A stretch of DNA of 64,000 bases from Inia geoffrensis. Lineage: Eukaryota > Chordata > Mammalia > Artiodactyla > Iniidae. The translations under genes were made by a program, and so were the position numbers. The notes under the pieces are model-generated. The model searched no databases, was not told where the DNA came from, and was given only the letters and a program-made list of their open reading frames with translations. The number at the start of each line of letters is the position of its first letter. Within the stretch, counting starts at the first letter, position 1. Below, piece by piece: positions 36,110-49,280 of the stretch. The stretch is taken from assembly GCA_036417435.1 (NCBI GenBank), contig CM070916.1, positions 17,962,552 to 18,026,551 of the forward strand, written 5' to 3'.

Positions 36110-36971
36110 CATAAATCACAGCAAGATCCTTTTTGACCCACCTCCTAGAGCAATGGAAATAAAAACAAAAATAAACAAATGGGACCTAATGAAACTTCAA
36201 AGCTTTTGCACAGCAAAGGAAACCATAAACAAGACCAAAAGACAACCCTCAGAATGGGAGAAAATATTTGCAAATGAAGCAACTGACAAAGGATTAATCT
36301 CCAAAATTTACAAGCAGCTTATGCAGCTCAATAACAAAAAAACAAAGAACCCAATCCAAAAATGGGCAGAAGACCTAAATAGACATTTCTCCAAAGAAGA
36401 TATGCAGACTGCCAACAAACACATGAAAGAATGCTCAACATCATTAATCATTAGAGAAATGCAAATCAAAACTACAATGAGATATCATCTCACACCAGTT
36501 AGAATGGCCATCATCAAAAAATCGAGAAACAATAAATGCTGGAGAGGGTGTGGACAAAAGGGAACCCTCTTGCACTGCTGGTGGGAATGTGAATTGGTTC
36601 AGCCACTATGGAGAACAGTATGGAGGTTCCTTAAAAAACTAAAAATAGAACTACCATATGACCCAGCAATCCCACTACTGGGCATATACCCTGAGAAAAC
36701 CAAAATTGAAAAAGAGGCGTGTACCAAAATGTTCATCGCAGCTCTATTTACAATAGCCCGGAGATGGAAACAACCTAAGTGCCCATCGTCAGATGAATGG
36801 ATAAAGAAGATGTGGCACATATACACAATGGAATATTACTCAGCGTTAAAAAGAAACGAAATTGAGCTATTTGTAATGAGGTGGATAGACCTCGAGTCTG
36901 TCATACAGAGTGAAGTAAGTCAGAAAGACAAAGACAAATACCGTATGCTAACACATATATATGGAATTTAA
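36105..36971 (+). pseudogene. L1 ORF2 C-terminal segment, detached by the frameshift
   Basis: In the shifted frame ORF2 resumes at 36105 and stays open to TAA at 36969-36971 (288 codons), so total length would be near the roughly 1,275 residues of human ORF2p. It includes the Cys-rich motif in the C-X3-C-X7-H-X4-C arrangement (36537-36590), thought to bind RNA. Its own first ATG is at 36153, with no sign that it is separately expressed. No other lesion is visible, so this single deletion is the only break in ORF2. Confidence 0.92.
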
Positions 36972-37384
36972 GAAAAAAAAAATGTTATGAAGAACCTAGG
37001 GGTAAGACAGGAATAAAGACACAGACCTACTGGAGAACGGACTTGAGGATATGGGGAGGGGGAGGGGTGAGCTATGGGAGGGCGAGGGAGGGGCATGGAC
37101 ATATATATACTAACAAACGTAAGGTAGATAGCTAATGGGAAGCAACCGCTTGGCACAGAGATATCAGCTCGGTGCTTTGTGACTGCCTGGAGGGGTGGGA
37201 TAGGGAGAGAAGGAAGGAGGGAAGAGGGAAGAGGGAAGAAATATGTGAACGTCTGTATATATATAACTGATTCACTTTGTTATAAAGTAGAAACTGACAC
37301 ACCATTGTAGAGCAATTTTAACCCAATAAAGATGTTAAAAAAATAAATAAATAAAAATAAAAATAAAAAACAAAAACAAACAAA
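36972..37384 (+). other. L1 3'UTR and A-rich tail
   Basis: Contains the G-rich patch ('ggatatggggagggggagg') typical of L1 3'UTRs, AATAAA at 37325-37330, and a tail of A with interspersed TAAA, CAAA and CAAAA units. The truncated L1s at 18189, 21534, 22538 and 27327 share this 3' end. Confidence 0.93.
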
Positions 37385-37400
37385 AAAAAGTACCTGACCA
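37385..37400. repeat. Target-site duplication of the full-length L1, right copy
   Basis: AAAAAGTACCTGACCA, 16 of 16 identical to 29991-30006. The first A residues merge with the A-tail. Confidence 0.97.
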
Positions 37401-37866
37401 TTAAACATCTGGAAAAATAGACTCAGACAAATCCAGCTACAAGTTAACAGGGAACAACACTTCTCCCATATTGCAGCTGTAAAGTATCATAACGATCACC
37501 TCTTCGGGTGACTACTGCTTTTTTACTAAGATGCTTTGGTTTCTAAAATCATTAACTATCAAAAACTTTGTTTGTTAGAAATTATATCAGTAAAAATGAA
37601 ACATCCCACTCTTGCCTAGAGGATCTAAGCCACTCTGACACAGAGGCAGCCTCAATTTCCAACCCAAGTGCAGAGCTTCTAATAAGGGGTTTCTGGATAC
37701 AATATTCCACATTTATCTTAACTTTGTAGTTCCCAAGGAAACAGGACCCTTAGAGCCACTTCACAGTCCAGAGTTGATGTTAAACCCTTTGCACACAGCC
37801 CAGCTTTTCTCTGAGCCTATCCAAACACTGCTTTATTTAAATTTAAACTAAACTCCATTATCCTTC
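37401..37866. other. Unique sequence, no gene recognised
   Basis: Pre-insertion flank of the L1. Nothing recognisable. Confidence 0.5.
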
Positions 37867-37874
37867 AAAATCCT

Positions 37875-38209
37875 GGGCTTCCCTGGTGGTGCAGTGGTTA
37901 AGAATCCGCCTGCCAATGCAGGGGACACGGGTTCGAGTCCTGGTCCTGAAAGATCCCACATGCTGCAGAGCAGCTGGGCTCCTGTGCCACAACTACTGAG
38001 CCTGTGTTCTAGAGCCCGTGAGCCACAACTACTGAAGCCCACGCGCCTGGAGCCCATGCTCTGCAGCGGAGAGGCCACCGCAGTGAGAAGCCCGCACACC
38101 GCAACGAAGAGTAGCCCCCGCTCACTGGAACTAGAGAAAGCCCGTGCGCAGCAATAAAGACCCAATGCAGCCAAAAATAAATAAATAAATAAAATAAATT
38201 TATTAAAAA
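37875..38209 (+). mobile_element. CHR SINE, long (CHR-1-like) form
   Basis: Begins GGGCTTCCCTGGTGGTGCAG, with B box GGTTCGAGTCC, the long-form inner block ('gagtagcccccgctcactgg') and an (AAAT)n-rich tail. Short duplication AAAATCCT lies at 37867-37874 and 38210-38217. Minus-strand open frames across it are spurious. Confidence 0.93.
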
Positions 38210-38217
38210 AAAATCCT

Positions 38218-39462
38218 ATAATAACCTCTGTGTTTTCCTTTATTTGGTGAGATGCCCCACAGTTCCCCTGGCATGCAGTCGCCCTCACTGCAGTGGTGCA
38301 ATAGAACTGACTTTGCTGAATAAAAGGTCATTTCTGGTGATCTTAGGCTGATTAAGCTAGGACAGGAGACAGGGTGAAGCAAACCAAATAAACCAAAATA
38401 TAAAATTATATTTTTAGCATTTGCCTAAAGATTGTCATATAGAGAAGAACGGAAAAGAGAGGAACCGAAAAGGTAAATGCTGGTTAGAATCATTTGGTTG
38501 GACAGAAACTAGAGAGGGTTTTCATTGATGATAGCTTCTTGGAGAAGGCCAGCCTTGAAGAGAGGGAGAGAAAGAAGTTCCTTCATGTTCCATTAAGAAC
38601 ATGGAACTAGTGGCAGAAGGGCTTAAAGAAAAAAAGCCCCTTTGCTTCTCTTTGCAGCTGCACATACCCTTCCAGACCGGGACACTTCCTTGTTCCATGC
38701 GGGCGGCCCACGGGGCTCCCAGAAAATTGAGTGAAGCCTAAAACAAGTGCCAAAGCACACTCTGGGATCCAGCTGCCTCCCAGGTCTAGGGCTGAGCTCC
38801 TGGGCTGTATTTTCATCAGTGAACTGGCAGTCATAAATGTCAAGCCCTGATCAGCATAATCCCCTTAGCTCTTCCAGCTTAGTTCACGGCAAGGAAAGGT
38901 GGCATCAAGACGATTTCCTATTTTGGAAAAAAAAAAATTGCTGAACTTGGGCTGGCCTAATATTAGCAGTGTTAACGTTCTATATGGCTTTGATCTCCAG
39001 TGAGTTCGAGATTACTTAAGCATTTGCGGGAATCAGATTTCTTTGTAATCATGACAAAGCACAACATTTTGGTACCTTCTCTGATTGCTAAGGATGGCTG
39101 TTTTTCAGGTGGAGGAACTAAGGAGAACATATCTGGTGTAACGCTGCAGTAAAAATAAATTAAAAAGTGAAGCATCACGAAGATGTAGCTCTCTGGTAGC
39201 CTCTGTTTCAAGAAACCCCTGCTACCCCTCTTGCCTTCTTCAGGTCCTATGGCCTCAACCTTGAAAAATAAAGGTCACCCCCAACCCCACAATGCCTAGG
39301 TAGGCAGCTCAGAGTGCCTGGAACTCAGAGTATTTGTACAAGTAAACACAGAGGAAAACTACACAAAAACCAAACACAGCTGCATTTTTAATAGCTTGAA
39401 AACTGTTCTACCCCTAACTAGTTCAAATTTAGATTACTGTAGCCTCCTGGGCTCTCCCAGTT
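38218..39462. other. Unique sequence, no gene recognised
   Basis: No exon or repeat is recognised. Short open frames only. Confidence 0.45.
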
Positions 39463-39480
39463 CATGTGTATGCTTTTCTT

Positions 39481-41794
<2,314 letters not shown>

Positions 41795-41920
41795 ATCTTG
41801 TTTTTTCCATATCATTTCTCATCCTCACACAAGCCCAGCAAGGACAGCATTATTCTTCAGATGAGGACCTGAGGCTCAGATGCATTGCCCCAGAGGAGTC
41901 TGGTAGGTATCCGTTCATTG
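41795..41920 (+). mobile_element. MIR SINE remnant
   Basis: MIR-like text: 'catcctcacacaagcccagc', 'ttcagatgaggacctgagg' and 'ctcagatgcattgcccc'. Confidence 0.65.
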
Positions 41921-42074
41921 GGATGCAAGCTCAAGTTTGTCTCTCTTGAAACCCATGCATACTGCTGTGTTTCAGTTTAAGTTAATTGAGGTTTGGGTTG
42001 TTATCACCTGTATTTCCCCGAGATGGGGTGGTGTTCTTGTTTTAGCCCCCAGAGAATTCTCTACAGCAAGGGAA

Positions 42075-42245
42075 GGCTTAAGCGTGAATCAGAGTCACCT
42101 GGAAGTCTTGTTCAGTCACAGATTGTGAGCCCCACCTCCAGGTTTCTCAATCAGTAGGTCTGGGTGGGGTCTGAGAATTTCCCAGGTGATGTTGATGCTG
42201 TTCGCCAGCACCATGCATTTAGCCGCTGACCTTGAGAAACTGAGC
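42075..42245 (+). mobile_element. MER5-like (hAT-Charlie) non-autonomous DNA transposon
   Basis: 'gaatcagagtcacctggaag', 'gccccacctccaggtttctc', 'aatcagtaggtctgggtggg' and 'cccaggtgatgttgatgctg' are signature MER5/MER58-type blocks. Non-coding. The exact subfamily is not resolved. Confidence 0.75.
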
Positions 42246-42701
42246 TAATTCCAGCATTCTGCCCATCTATCTTCTTCCTCCAGTGAAACCAGTTACCGTA
42301 GTTCAGGGGTACTTAACCAACTCAGCCAAAATGGAGCTAAACTCCACCCCTTCACTGAAAGATTTCAGCCAGACTAACAGTAGCTGGAATACAAAATATG
42401 CTGAGAAGGAAAAACGTTAGTGAAGAATTATGTTGGAAGAAAAGATAGTATTAAAATGCAATTCAACAATGAGAAACTCAGTATATTTAAATTCGCCTCA
42501 CTATAGCACAATTTAAAACTGTTACGTAATGGTAGTTAATGAAAACTCATATAAATACCCTAATTTTTCTGTAAACTAATAGAAAAATAGAATCAATGAA
42601 TATGGTGAGAAGCCAAGGAAAGGTAATTACCAGGTGGGGGGGGGGCGGAGCTAAGGGACTAAGGGCATGAAATGTCATTTGAAATTGAGTTAGTAGGGTT
42701 T

Positions 42702-42912
42702 TTTGTTTTGTTTTGTTTTTGTGGTACGCGGGCCTCTCACTGCAGTGGCCTCTCCCGTTGCGGAGCACAGGCTCCGGACGCGCAGGCTCAGCGGCCATGG
42801 CTCACGGGCCCAGCCGCTCCGCGGTATGTGGGATCTCCCCGGACCGGGGAACGAACCCACGTCCCCTGCATCGGCAGGCGGACTCTCAACCACTGCGCCA
42901 CCAGGGAAGCCC
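42702..42912 (-). mobile_element. CHR SINE, short form, minus strand
   Basis: Reverse complement of the short CHR SINE, from the T-rich tail (42701-42722) to 'gggaagccc'. A 15-base duplication ga(g/a)ttagtagggttt lies at 42687-42701 and 42913-42927, one mismatch. Confidence 0.95.
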
Positions 42913-42927
42913 GAATTAGTAGGGTTT

Positions 42928-45529
42928 AATCAAGGTATTTAAATGCATTCTACAAGAGAGTACAACTTACATTCTGTATTTAAGTGATATTCAATATAAT
43001 GATGATGGACTTTTATTACAGGAAAGCTATTCAGTGATGCTTATGAAACGACTGTAGACAAGTTCTCTCTATGACATACTACAAAAGTCACATCCGTAAA
43101 TTAGTTTAAGATGTCAGCACTAAGTATATTGAGAGACTTTAGTTCACTCTGAACTCTTAATGACTCTTGAATATGTTTACAGAGAGAAAAGATGATCCTT
43201 TTGCCATTAGTATCTCGTGGATTATTCTGCAGTAAACAACCTGTGTATTTACTCTTTGGTTGGAAGCCTAGGGGGCTCTTTGTTTATTCAACAAAGAATT
43301 ATTGACACTTACTAGGTACCAAGGATACACAAATTAATAAGATACTTATTCAAAGAATTAGCCAACTACATTATCCTCTTTCTATTCTACTTGAAGAAAG
43401 GAAATAGAATTAATACAACTATCTAGTAATTCATCTCAGAGAAAGAAAAATAATTTGAGCTTTGGGTTTATGGACTTCTTCTGATAGGTGTGCAATCTAT
43501 AGGAATGGATGGTCAGAGATTCCATAGTTTTCTCACATAGTGATCTTTGTATTGGATAAAAGACTAGTTTTTAAAAAATAATGTGAATATGGGCCCCTTG
43601 TTATAATATTTTCTGCTTCCCGGAGCAGAGGTTCTTGGGCAGGGTTTGTGTGCAGTGGAGTTTACACAGGAATTTTTCAAAGAATGGGAATTGATGGCGA
43701 TTCTGATAATGAGAAGAAATTAAGAGTTTTTCCAAATAGGATCACAGATTTTCAGAAAAGGAACCAGTGATTTTCTGAGGATCTGGTAATAAAATTTGCC
43801 TTTGATCTAAAATGATATAAAAGAAAGTTCTGCATTTTCCTAGAAAATGTACCATCAGTGGCAATAAATCTTAGCTCTAACCTCCTGTCAATTATCTACC
43901 TTATGGATCAGTGCACAAGAAAACAATGAATTCCCAACAATTATCATGGGATAAGGATACCTTCACCTAAGAGAGATTTCATAAGAAAATAAATATATGC
44001 TCTCTAATATCAACATTTAATACCACTCTTGCTTTCTAAAAATGGCTTCTATAAATTTATTTTCACTCCACATTTCATAGGCAGATGGTTGAAAAAAATA
44101 CCCTTTAGCAAAAAAAAAAAAAAAAAAAAAACCCAAACAAAAAAGCCAGTTTTTCTTCCCAGTGTCAACTGTATTTCCATTAATTTACAATATCTGAAAA
44201 TAATTATTTTAATTCTCTTTAACGTTGTTAGCAGAAAAACAACAATTTTTGTGTGGTATAATTAGGGAAATAAAAAATTCCTATTAGAAGCAGATCACTT
44301 AAATGATGCAACTGCCTTACCAAGTAAATTTCAGGTCACATATATCAAATGGTGCCACGGCCAACATGAAACCAGCTTTTGGTACATTCCATCTGAGGAG
44401 ACGCTGCCCATTTGCAGAATGCCTAGGATAACATGTCCAAACGTGCTTCACAGGTGTCACAAGGTCTTAAAACTTTCATGCTTCACCGAAATCTTCTAAC
44501 TGATTCCTCTAATGGTTGTGTTTTGTTCTGCTTCATCTACTTTCAAGTTCACATCAAGTCTCAGAACTCTGAACTAGGAGAGACCACGGAGATGATTTAG
44601 TCTCTTCCCTTCCAAATCATCTTCAGGTGTGATTAACTGAGACCCAAAAAAATCTAGTGAGATGTCCAGTGTCTACGTCTGGGTGATGAAAGGGCCAAGA
44701 TTGATCGAAACTCTGGTCACATGACTCACTGTCCATCGACGTTGCTCTCACTGTGCCATTTGATCAATGATCTTCACGGAGCCCTGACACCTTCTTTGGA
44801 ATTACATGTTCTCAACAGCAATCTGAGTGCAATGCATTTGAAGAGCCAGTAACAAGAGAAGCAGGAATTTGTACGTGGAATTCTTGAAGTAGCTACCCTT
44901 TGTCTAACCCACAGAACTATTACTAGGATCAATTAATATAATGTAGGTAAAGTGATAAAGTGATAGGCTTGGTACATCAGAAAGCATGATACCGATAAAA
45001 GGAATTTTCCAGATCATGAAACCTAAGACGTTATTCTGTGAAAGTTTTGTAAAGAAAAACCTAGATGTCTTGCCCAAGATGTATGGAATGCCACAAAATA
45101 TCTATGCCAAATTGTACCCACAAATAAAATAACTGGATACATTTTAAAGATATATTATAAACCAATGTTAAGAATAATCTTATTACAAAAATGTATCTGA
45201 GATGGAAACAAATCTGAAATTCAGCAAAAATTTAACCAGTGTTTGTAGAACTTTGGTTGCTTTCTAAAACTGCAACAAAATGTCAATTCTCAGAGGAAGA
45301 AGTTAAAAATAAAACCATAATCTCACATTTTCATAATTAAAAGGAAATGCATTTTCAACTGCCTATAACATGATAACATCATTTCCTGTCAGCAATTTTT
45401 ATACATATGCAGTTCTGAGCCTTTAACATTCTTAAAGCTATTTATAGCGCTAATAAGAAATTGGATTCTCACAAATTAACAGACCTTTTTCCCCCGTGAA
45501 AGACCAAATTGAACAAAGATCTACAACAT
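42928..45529. other. Unique sequence, no gene recognised
   Basis: About 2.6 kb with no exon seen. It includes a possible L2-end fragment near 43285-43350, an A-run at 44110-44131, and a possible ancient-SINE-like patch near 44570-44720 that I cannot name. Confidence 0.4.
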
Positions 45530-45905
45530 GGGAAGTTTCTATTATTCATGGGTTTTTTTTGTCTGGAAAGCCTGGAACCCACTATCATCACCAATACCCA
45601 CCCCGGACGTCACTCCCAGACCTGAGTCAGCTTTGCAAATACCCGCTAGCCTCTTAAGACACCCAACTTCCTCTCTTCCATCGAGCCTTCCTTGTCACCT
45701 CTCTGTCTTTGCCTAGTTCTCCAAACACATAACTCTATGTTCCTGCTGTCCCCTGCTAATAATCTTTGTACTTACTTACTAGTCTATCACAGTTCCCTGG
45801 ACTTTGAACTCCATAGATGCAGGAGTGAGTACCTTACGGATCTGTGTACTCACAGCACAGCACAGTGCCTGGCACTTGTGATGATCAAGATAAGCTTGCT
45901 CACTT
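45530..45905 (+). mobile_element. L2 LINE 3' remnant
   Basis: L2 3' text: 'tggactttgaactccataga', 'tgcaggagtgagtacc' and 'cacagcacagtgcctggcac'. Non-coding; the left edge is uncertain. Confidence 0.6.
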
Positions 45906-46289
45906 TGATAAAGCTAACCTTCCTCATCAAACATCTTTTTATTGACTATTTCCCACAGTGAAATTAAAAAGAGGCACTTTTAGAGACAAGCTTTCTTTTG
46001 ATTAATTTCCTCAACTCAGTACATGACCATAAAAAAGCAGTCAGGTATTGAATATTTAGTATTTACTGCTGAGTTTACAATAACAGTGTTCTAATAGAAA
46101 ATGGAATCATGCAGGCAGATTTAAAAAAAATCCAGAAAGCACACACAAAAAAAGTTGAGTGTATTCTCAAAATAAATAGTATACGGTGATTGAACAGAAA
46201 CAAACTTTCTGATTTTTATCTTTCTGTATTTCCACTCGTTTCTGAACACAGGAGAGATTCTGTACTACCACCTCAACGTAATGTGGTCA

Positions 46290-47089
46290 AAGTTTATTTA
46301 TTCATTGAATACTGAGCCAGGCCACATCCTAGGTACCAGCTCAAAGGTGGACAAAACAAAGTCCCTGCTTTCAAAAGACAGCACAGCTTAGTAGTGGTGA
46401 GGGATGCAGACCACCTGGGTTTGAGTTCAAGCTCCATCACATATGAGCTGTGACATCTTATGTAAGTTACTTAACCTCTCTGGGCTGCAATTTCCTAGTC
46501 TATAAAAATGGGAACAATATCACCTACGTCATGGGTTGTTAGGAGTATTCAATGAGTTAATATTTGTAAAGTTCTTTAAAGAGGGCCTGGAATGTTTGAT
46601 ATAAGTAAATGCTTGACAACATTTCAAGGTGCTTCAATTCTACCAAAAAGAGACAGACACAAAACACATACATATGTAATTGGTCACGTGGTGATTACTG
46701 CTGTGAAGACAGTAAGAGGGGCCAGGGAACAGAGGATGGAGGTCCTTGCTTGCTCATACAAGGTGGTCTCTCCCAGAAGGCCTCTCTGGTAATGTGACTT
46801 TTGAGCAGAAACCTTAATAAGTGAGGAAGGAGCTCTGGAAATCTTGGAGGAGTGTCACAGGCAGAGGAACCAACTGAACTAGCTCTGAGGAGGAAGACAG
46901 CTTGGAGCATTGACAGAACCACAGGAGACTAAGGAGAGGCGCTGAAGCAAAGCCAGTGAGGAGGAGAATGGCCAGGGGCCAGGTCAGAGCAGGAACAGAG
47001 AGAGGAACCCAGTAGGGCCTTGAAGGAGCACAGGAAGGAGCTCACATTTTAACGAAAAACCACCCGAAGATTTAGAATGGAAGGGTAAT
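46290..47089 (-). mobile_element. L2 LINE remnant, minus strand, left part
   Basis: Plus-strand text follows reverse-complement L2: 'acatcctaggtaccagctc', then after a MIR insertion 'cagaaggcctctctggtaat', 'gtgacttttgagcagaaacc' and 'gtagggccttgaagg'. It continues after the retrocopy at 48484 ('ggatcaccatagctgctgtg'), so the retrocopy inserted into it. Confidence 0.7.
46385..46605 (+). mobile_element. MIR SINE
   Basis: A good MIR: 'agaccacctgggtttgagtt', 'gtaagttacttaacctctct', 'gggctgcaatttcctagtct' and 'ttaggagtattcaatgagtt'. It lies within the minus-strand L2. Confidence 0.85.
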
Positions 47090-47103
47090 GCTACTGGATT
47101 TTT
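47090..47103. repeat. Target-site duplication of the ZDHHC24 retrocopy, left copy
   Basis: GCTACTGGATTTTT. The partner at 48470-48483 is GCTGCTGGATTTTT, one mismatch. In the L2 host sequence this stretch should occur once. Confidence 0.85.
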
Positions 47104-47191
47104 TTTTTTTTTTTGCTACGCGGGCCTCTCACTGTTCTGGCCTCTCCCGTTGCGGAGCACAGGCTCCGGACGCGCAGGCTCAGTGGCCATT
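47104..47191 (-). mobile_element. CHR SINE 3' fragment forming the tail of the ZDHHC24 retrocopy
   Basis: Reverse complement of the last ~75 bases of a short CHR SINE plus A-tail. The SINE 5' half, with both Pol III boxes, is absent. The junction with ZDHHC24 3'UTR sequence falls at about 47191/47192, where both sides share GCCA. The outer flanks are the duplications of the whole insert, so the SINE piece and retrocopy arrived together. Confidence 0.9.
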
Positions 47192-48469
47192 GGCCTGCCA
47201 GTCAGAGGAACCAAAAACAGCAGCCCGGGCAACAGTGAAGGTCCAGAAACCCGCAAAGACGGAGGGAGTCCGAGAACCAAGTGGGCACTTTATTAACCTG
47301 GCAAAGGAGCAGCTGGGCAGGCCGAGCAGCGTCCCGCCAGACCCTTCGCTGTTCTCAGGGGCCACTGATAGAGGCAGAGCCGCAGGGCCCAAGCCCTGGA
47401 CACTAGGAGTCCAAGCTGGGCAAGGGCAAGGCTAAGGGCGGGGCTGGAGTTGCCGAAAGCAGGCATCAAGTACCAGCCTGCCGCCCCTTCTGAGGCTGGG
47501 GGTGGGTCTGAAATGAGTCCCCTCTCCCGTTCCCCACTCCTTGTACAGCTCACGCTCTTCCTGGAGTCAGGAGGCCATGAGTCCCACATCCGCTGTGGTC
47601 TGGAAGGTGATGCCGTCCCCCTGGCAACGGGGAGGCCGGGAAGGGCCAGAGCCGGACAAGGACCCAGCGGGGCCCCAGGGCCGCCTGCAGGTTGCGGGAG
47701 GGGCCCAGGTCGTAAGAGTGCCGCCCCGAGCCCACTCCCACGTGGTCTGGCCCCTCAACAGCAACATCCCACGGAAGAGCAGTCCAGCCGCGCACAGCGG
47801 CGCACACGCCACACACGTGTCGGTCACGAAGGCCAGCGCGAACGGCGCCGGAGACACTGCCTGCGAGCAGCCTGCGCCGCCGGGGCAGCGGGAGGAGGGC
47901 GGCGGGTGCAGGGGTGTGTGGGCTCGCAGCAGGGCTGACGGGTCAGGACCCGGCAGCGCACAGACGTGCAGCAGGACCCCTGCGGCGTGAAGCAGCAGAC
48001 ACACGCAGGGCCGGTAGTTGCGGAAACGCACGCGGCTGCCCAGCGGGCGGCCGTGGTGGTCCCGGCGCAGGATGCAGCGGCGCCAGGCGGAGCAATGCCC
48101 GCTGCGCGGTGGCCTCCGGCTTTGGCACTGGTAGCAGTAAGCCCAGCCCTGGCCCAGACCACGGCCGGCCAGCATCACAGCCCGGGTGCTGGGGTCCGAG
48201 CGCAGGAAGAGCCCCCCACGTTGCCCAGTAGGTCGAGCAGCTGTAAGGCTGCCGGCGCAAGCTGCAAGGTCCGGGCCAAGAGTCCCAGCGGGGGCGGCCC
48301 GGGACCCAGCACCGGCACGTAGGCCAGTTCCTGGCCCACGGCCTCGGCTCACAGCGCGGTGGGCCCAAGAGGCAGCCGCGCGGACGCCGCTTCCGCGCTC
48401 CCCACCGCCCAGGGCTGCCCCATGGCCTGGACCCACTAGCGGTGGATCCCAGGTACCTCTCCGCTTCCC
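47104..48469 (-). pseudogene. ZDHHC24: ZDHHC24 processed retrocopy with a CHR SINE fragment at its 3' end
   Basis: Minus strand. The parent is a multi-pass membrane S-acyltransferase of the DHHC family that palmitoylates proteins on intracellular membranes. The first ATG is at 48421-48423 after about 46 bases of 5'UTR. Family text is clear: GLFLRSDPS, GQGWAYCYQCQS, RSGHCSA, CILRRDHH, NYRP, LLLHAAGVLLHV, RGQTTWEWARG and GDGITFQTTADVG. It is dead: an in-frame TGA falls about 25 codons in, frames shift near GNVG, after the DHHC domain and again before the end, and the catalytic Cys of DHHC is Gly (GGC at 48050-48052). There are no introns. The 3'UTR has AATAAA (47290-47295) but runs on to 47192, where it joins 3' CHR SINE sequence (47115-47191) and a poly-A (T-run 47099-47114). 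Flanking duplications enclose the whole chimera. Confidence 0.93.
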
Positions 48470-48483
48470 GCTGCTGGATTTTT

Positions 48484-48800
48484 GTGGTAAAAGGATCACC
48501 ATAGCTGCTGTGTAGAGAAGGAACTCTAAGGCGAGGAGTTAGGAGTAAACACAGGAGGATCAGTGAGGAAACAGCAGGCTAGGTGAGTGATGACGTCTCT
48601 TGATGAAGATGGAGGGGAACATAAGATGTGGCCAGGTTCGGGTTATTTTCTAGGTTAGTCCCCAGCATTTCCTGACTGAGGGATGTTGGGTGAGAGAGAG
48701 AGGAGTCCAGGATGACTCCAAGATTTGGGGTCCAAGCTTCTGCAGGGATGAAGCTGCCACCGACTGAGATGCACAAACTAAGGGGAAGCATGATCCGTCG
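48484..48800 (-). mobile_element. L2 LINE remnant, minus strand, right part
   Basis: Continuation of 46290-47089: 'ggatcaccatagctgctgtg', 'gagtccaggatgactccaag' and 'gaagctgccaccgactgaga' match reverse-complement L2. Confidence 0.65.
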
Positions 48801-48804
48801 CAGG

Positions 48805-49280
48805 TCAGATCATTTCCCTCAGAAATCCTCAGTGGCCCCGGCTTACTTTGTAAAGTAAGTCCCCTGGGCCTTCCATCCAAGGTCCTGTTGACACCGCATG
48901 CATTTCGTCCATGCTCTTTCTGCTCCAGCCAAGCTCGACCCATTGTCTGGTCCCCAAACCTTCACAATTGGATGACTTTTTCATGATACTCCCTTTCCTG
49001 GAAGTACTTCCTCTTCTTGTATACCTAAGAAAAGGTCACTTAATCCTTCCGTGATTAACTTGGATTTCCAGCTCTCTGATGAAGGCTTCTCTGGTATTTC
49101 TTGGCAGGTGGCTTTGGGCTTTGTACTTTTGTCACACATATTCCATTTCACCTTAAGTTATTTTATATAGTTGTTTGTTTCATCAAATAGACTGAAACCT
49201 CTTGGAAGGTAGGGATCATATCTTATTTATGTCAGTGGGTCTACAGTTCCTAACACACTACTTGCATTAAATAAAAATAT
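48805..49280 (+). mobile_element. L2 LINE 3' remnant, plus strand
   Basis: L2 in the other orientation: 'gctctttctgctccagccaa', 'cctttcctggaagtacttcc', 'cttggaaggtagggatcata' and the end 'gcattaaataaaaatatttc'. Non-coding. Confidence 0.65.

Larger units (their letters stand above)
30007..37384 (+). mobile_element. Near-intact full-length LINE-1 (L1)
   Basis: A 7.38-kb autonomous non-LTR retrotransposon with every part present: 5'UTR (30007-32190), ORF1 (32191-33096), a 58-base spacer, ORF2 (33155 on), 3'UTR, AATAAA at 37325-37330 and an A-rich tail. A perfect 16-base target-site duplication flanks it, so this is one complete insertion and not a mosaic. Its 5' end carries the AAGATGGCGG (YY1-type) motif ten bases in, which supports a true transcription start. 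ORF1 is open throughout; ORF2 has one 2-base deletion. The A-tail has drifted into TAAA/CAAA units. The sequence type is that of cetartiodactyl L1. It was probably active in the recent lineage and is now disabled, at least in this copy. Confidence 0.97.

Noticed and set aside
47824..48368. Several overlapping long frames on both strands in the GC-rich block
   Set aside because: Shadows of the ZDHHC24 retrocopy. GC-rich DNA has few stop codons.
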